From an uncultured Sunxiuqinia sp. (GTDB lineage Bacteria > Bacteroidota > Bacteroidia > Bacteroidales > Prolixibacteraceae), in the NCBI RefSeq assembly GCF_963678245.1, contig NZ_OY782772.1, positions 434,001 through 498,000 on the forward strand: 64,000 bases of DNA, in the 5' to 3' direction. Under the pieces are notes generated by a model, which worked only from the letters and a program-made list of their open reading frames with translations, was not told where the DNA came from and searched no databases. Both the position numbers and the translations under genes were made by a program. Numbering within the stretch: position 1 is the first letter of the stretch; each line of letters opens with the position of its first letter. This document shows, piece by piece, positions 61,113-64,000 of this stretch.

Positions 61113-62891
61113 ATGAAAACAATAAAGTATATATTAGTTGGAGCCCTTGCTATTGTGTTTGGATGCAATGGCGGTATTGACCCGATTACTCCTGTAGAAC
61201 CGGGTGCCGACGAAACAGCTCCCGTGGTGACAATCGATTTTCCGGTTGCAGGAACGAAAATAGAATTACCAGAAGAAGTATCTTCCGTAAATATCCAGTT
61301 TGAAGTTTCGGATGATATTGAAGTAGGAACAATTGAGGTTATGTATGATGATACTGAAATTGGCAGTTTTAACAGTTTTATCGACTACCGTAGAACAATT
61401 AAATTACTTGTGTATGATAACGTGACTTATGGTAACCATACTGTTACTGTTACTGCTACCGATTTAGATGGAAAATCAACGACAGCATCTGTTGATTTTG
61501 AAAAAGCACCCCCTTACATTCCTAAATACGATGGTGAGATATTTTATTTACCATTCGACGGTGAGTATATGGATATGATTAGCTTCAAGACAGCCAACGT
61601 TGTAGGAACTCCGGGTTTTGCCAATGAAAGTGTTGTAGGCCCAAAATCTTACCAGGGAGCAACGGATTCATATCTTACTTTCCCAACTGAGGGATTACAA
61701 AATCAGGAATTTTCAGCCATTTTCTGGATGAAGGTGAACGCGGTGCCTGACCGAGCAGGTATTTTGGTTATGGGACCTGTTGATGAAGAGAACCCGGATG
61801 CGATGAATAACCGTACTGGTGGATTTCGTTTCTTTCGCGAAAACGCTGGAGGAAAGCAACGTTTCAAACTTAATGTTGGTACCGGAGATGGTGAAACCTG
61901 GATTGATGGTGGTTCTGCAGCTGATGTGGATCCTACCATTGATGAATGGGTGCACTTTGCCTTTACTATTTCGCCCACTAAAGCAGTTGTTTATATTGAT
62001 GGGCAAGTGGTTAAAGAAGGAGATTTTGCTGGCATCGACTGGACAGGATGTGATCTTCTTTCAATTATGTCGGGGGTTCCACGCTTTGAAGGTTGGGATC
62101 ACACATCAGACCTTAGTTTGATGGATGAGTTGCGCATTTTTAATAAAACGCTGACGCAAGAGGAAATCCAAAACATCATCACGGAAGAATCAGGTAAAGA
62201 CTTCACCTATACACCAAAATACGATGGTGAAATTCTCTACATGCCTTTCGAAGATAGCTATCTTGAGTATGTATCACAAGCTGATGCAACAACTGTAGGA
62301 ACACCCGGGTTTGAAGCAGGGAAAGTTGGACAGGCTTATAAAGGTTCAGCGGATTCATACCTGACTTTCCCAACCGATGGACTGCTGGGAACTAAATTTA
62401 GTGCTTCATTCTGGTTGAAAATTAATGCGACACCGGATCGGGCAGGTATTTTGATTGCCGGGCCGGAAGATACCGACAATCCAGAATACCCTGATATGCA
62501 AAATGATCGAACGAGTGGATTCCGATTTTTCCGTGAAAATGCTGGAGGAAATCAACGCTTTAAATTAAACGCAGGAAATGGAACTACTGACGTTTGGTTT
62601 GATGGTGGTGAAACAGCGAATGTGGATCCAACAACTGGCAATTGGGTTCATTTCGCATTTACGATTTCTGATACTGAAAGCGTGGTTTATATTGATGGAG
62701 AAGTTGTAGCCCAAGGTGATTTTTCAGGAGTCGACTGGACTGGCTGCGACATTCTTTCAATTATGTCGGGTGTGCCTCGTTTCTCAGAATGGGGACATTT
62801 ATCTGATGAAAGTTTGATGGATGAACTGCGTTTATTCAACAAAGCACTTACTCAGGAAGAAGTACAAACAATTATGGGTGATGATAATTAG
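61113..62891 (+). CDS. surface lipoprotein with two LamG domains (SusE/F-position glycan-binding protein)
   Basis: This 592-residue lipoprotein (lipobox AIVFGCNGG, Cys18) has a short Ig-like region (ETAPVVTIDFPVAGTKIELP) and then two tandem LamG/concanavalin A-like domains, about residues 137-360 and 367-592. The two copies share long blocks such as FWMKVNAVPDRAGILVMGPV versus FWLKINATPDRAGILIAGPE, so they arose by internal duplication. Its place after SusD and the lipoprotein signal indicate a surface glycan-binding protein of the locus. The bound sugar is unknown. Confidence 0.85.
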   Translation: MKTIKYILVGALAIVFGCNGGIDPITPVEPGADETAPVVTIDFPVAGTKIELPEEVSSVNIQFEVSDDIEVGTIEVMYDDTEIGSFNSFIDYRRTIKLLVYDNVTYGNHTVTVTATDLDGKSTTASVDFEKAPPYIPKYDGEIFYLPFDGEYMDMISFKTANVVGTPGFANESVVGPKSYQGATDSYLTFPTEGLQNQEFSAIFWMKVNAVPDRAGILVMGPVDEENPDAMNNRTGGFRFFRENAGGKQRFKLNVGTGDGETWIDGGSAADVDPTIDEWVHFAFTISPTKAVVYIDGQVVKEGDFAGIDWTGCDLLSIMSGVPRFEGWDHTSDLSLMDELRIFNKTLTQEEIQNIITEESGKDFTYTPKYDGEILYMPFEDSYLEYVSQADATTVGTPGFEAGKVGQAYKGSADSYLTFPTDGLLGTKFSASFWLKINATPDRAGILIAGPEDTDNPEYPDMQNDRTSGFRFFRENAGGNQRFKLNAGNGTTDVWFDGGETANVDPTTGNWVHFAFTISDTESVVYIDGEVVAQGDFSGVDWTGCDILSIMSGVPRFSEWGHLSDESLMDELRLFNKALTQEEVQTIMGDDN

Positions 62892-62915
62892 AATCTAATT
62901 TTTTTTATTGATGAA

Positions 62916-62956
62916 AAGAAGGTTGCTGGAAATGTATTTGCGCAGCCATCTTTTTT
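62916..62956 (+). terminator. weak terminator between the LamG lipoprotein and glucanase genes
   Basis: An imperfect stem AAGAAGGTTGC/GCAGCCATCTT is followed by TTTTTT. It may lower transcription into the next gene rather than stop it. Confidence 0.45.
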
Positions 62957-63089
62957 CAAAATCTGAATCAATTTAATTCTAACATATTCCCGACAAAAAA
63001 CATTGGATTGGGAGATCAGTCCTTGAGTATCTACGGGTGCTGATAATTCTCAGTTTCTCAAGATTGATTTCCAATGAAACATTGAGTAT

Positions 63090-64000
63090 ATGAAACATAT
63101 TATATTAGGAGGAATGATGTTGTTGGTTGTTTTTGCTTGCTCAATTAAAGGAAGTAAGAAGGGAGAAGCCAATAACAAAAAAGATACTGCGTATTCAAAC
63201 GAGCAGCTTCTCGATACGGTTCAGTATCAAACATTCCAGTATTTCTGGAATGGTGCTGAACCAACTTCCGGTTTGGCGCGCGAACGCATTCACCTGGATG
63301 GTGTGTATCCGCAAAACGACCAGCAGGTCGTTACGCTGGGCGGATCAGGCTTCGGGTTGATGGCTATTCTGGTAGGAGTTGAACGAGGGTTTATTACACG
63401 GGAGCGAGCTTTGGAGCGTTATCAGAAAATTGTGGATTATCTGGCTAAGTCCGATCGTTTTCATGGTGCTTGGCCGCATTGGCTGGACGGACCAACCGGT
63501 AAAGTAAAGCCTTTTGGTAAAAAAGATGACGGTGGCGATTTAGTGGAAACCGCATTTATGATCCAGGGACTTTTAACGGTTGCCGAATACTTTAAGGATG
63601 GAAATGCCGGAGAGCAGCAATTGGTTGCAGATATTCAAGAACTTTGGGAAGAAGTAGAGTGGGACTGGTACACCAAAAATGGAGAAGACGTACTCTATTG
63701 GCATTGGTCTCCAACTTATGACTGGGAAATGAACTTCCCTGTTGGAGGATATAATGAATGCCTGATCATGTATGTTTTGGCAGCTTCATCTCCAACACAT
63801 CCAATCGAGCCAAGTGTTTACCACAAAGGGTGGGCACGAAATGGAGCTATTGCCCATGAGACCACTTATTATGGCTTAAGCACAGTGTTAGATTTTTATG
63901 AGCATAACGATGATCCGATTGGGCCACTTTTTTGGGCACACTATTCTTACCTCGGATTAAAACCCAGAGGCTTGTCTGATCAGTATGCCGACTATTGGAA
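63090..64000 (+). CDS. GH144-like glucanase lipoprotein, 5' part only
   Basis: The frame starts at the ATG at 63090 (MKHIILGGMMLLVVFAC, lipobox Cys17) and runs off the right edge after 303 residues. The segments YFWNGAEPTSGLARERIH, VTLGGSGFGLMAILVGVERG, FHGAWPHWLDGPTGKVKPFG and GWARNGAIAHETTYYG are typical of the glucoamylase-family/GH144 group, whose characterised members cut beta-1,2-glucan. It follows SusC, SusD and the LamG protein and is likely the enzyme of this locus. Without the C-terminus the exact family is not certain. Confidence 0.75.
   Translation, partial: MKHIILGGMMLLVVFACSIKGSKKGEANNKKDTAYSNEQLLDTVQYQTFQYFWNGAEPTSGLARERIHLDGVYPQNDQQVVTLGGSGFGLMAILVGVERGFITRERALERYQKIVDYLAKSDRFHGAWPHWLDGPTGKVKPFGKKDDGGDLVETAFMIQGLLTVAEYFKDGNAGEQQLVADIQELWEEVEWDWYTKNGEDVLYWHWSPTYDWEMNFPVGGYNECLIMYVLAASSPTHPIEPSVYHKGWARNGAIAHETTYYGLSTVLDFYEHNDDPIGPLFWAHYSYLGLKPRGLSDQYADYW

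Noticed and set aside
1-64000. CRISPR array or cas genes
   Set aside because: No regularly spaced repeats and no Cas-like proteins were seen on either strand.

Overview
The window comes from the chromosome of a Bacteroidota bacterium, most likely of the Marinilabiliales/Prolixibacteraceae kind. This rests on gliding genes gldD and gldE, the Bacteroidota-type RpoZ omega family, a SusC/SusD polysaccharide utilisation locus, type IX-secretion-like sorting ends, and promoters of the TTTG-N19-TAnnTTTG form. The genus is inference.

Bases 1-26500 are core chromosome: the 5' part of zwf, a gliding/repair block (phosphopantetheinyl transferase, gldD, gldE, ssb, mutY), then HU, a 30-residue ribosomal-type basic protein, ribonuclease G, a membrane-bound LuxR-type regulator and dsbD. 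A thiol/arsenic-type operon follows (arsR, arsE-, arsF- and arsG-like genes, a permease, and a decayed DGC zinc-binding gene) with two identical GTTCGT-N6-ACGAAC operators. After it come an M20 peptidase, a TPR protein, a head-GIN protein, an iron alcohol dehydrogenase, recN, a DUF4835 gene, coaBC, rpoZ, bamD, a serine-palmitoyltransferase-like enzyme and trxB.

Bases 26542-51660 are a roughly 25 kb genomic island inserted in the 3' end of a tRNA-Pro(GGG) gene. A 45-bp direct repeat of the tRNA end marks both borders, a tyrosine integrase lies just inside the right border, and a 20-bp repeat that looks like integrase arm sites lies inside both ends. Element-maintenance genes sit at the two ends (integrase, HTH/excisionase-like protein, RepA-like ATPase on the right; RecA-like ATPase, DUF3871 protein and XRE regulator on the left). 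No relaxase or conjugation gene is visible. The centre (about 34-47 kb) is very AT-rich cargo resembling a defence island. It holds a PHP-domain SMC-like ATPase, a complete type III-like retron (phosphoribosyltransferase-like protein, winged-helix protein, msr-msd RNA with perfect 12-bp a1/a2 repeats, and a reverse transcriptase with NAxxH, YADD and VTG motifs), a PLD nuclease with helicase-associated domains, an unknown two-gene unit with a four-helix membrane partner, a HEPN protein, a membrane-anchored PD-(D/E)XK-like protein and a secreted endonuclease I. Two island genes (a non-specific endonuclease and a small secreted protein) are broken by short-repeat or duplication frameshifts.

Bases 51661-64000 return to chromosome: a LutA-like Fe-S protein, tRNA-Trp, then a polysaccharide utilisation locus. 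The locus has a SusR-like sensor-regulator on the minus strand and, on the plus strand, SusC, SusD, a surface lipoprotein with two LamG domains, and the 5' part of a GH144-type glucanase. The combination suggests uptake of a beta-glucan, possibly beta-1,2-glucan.
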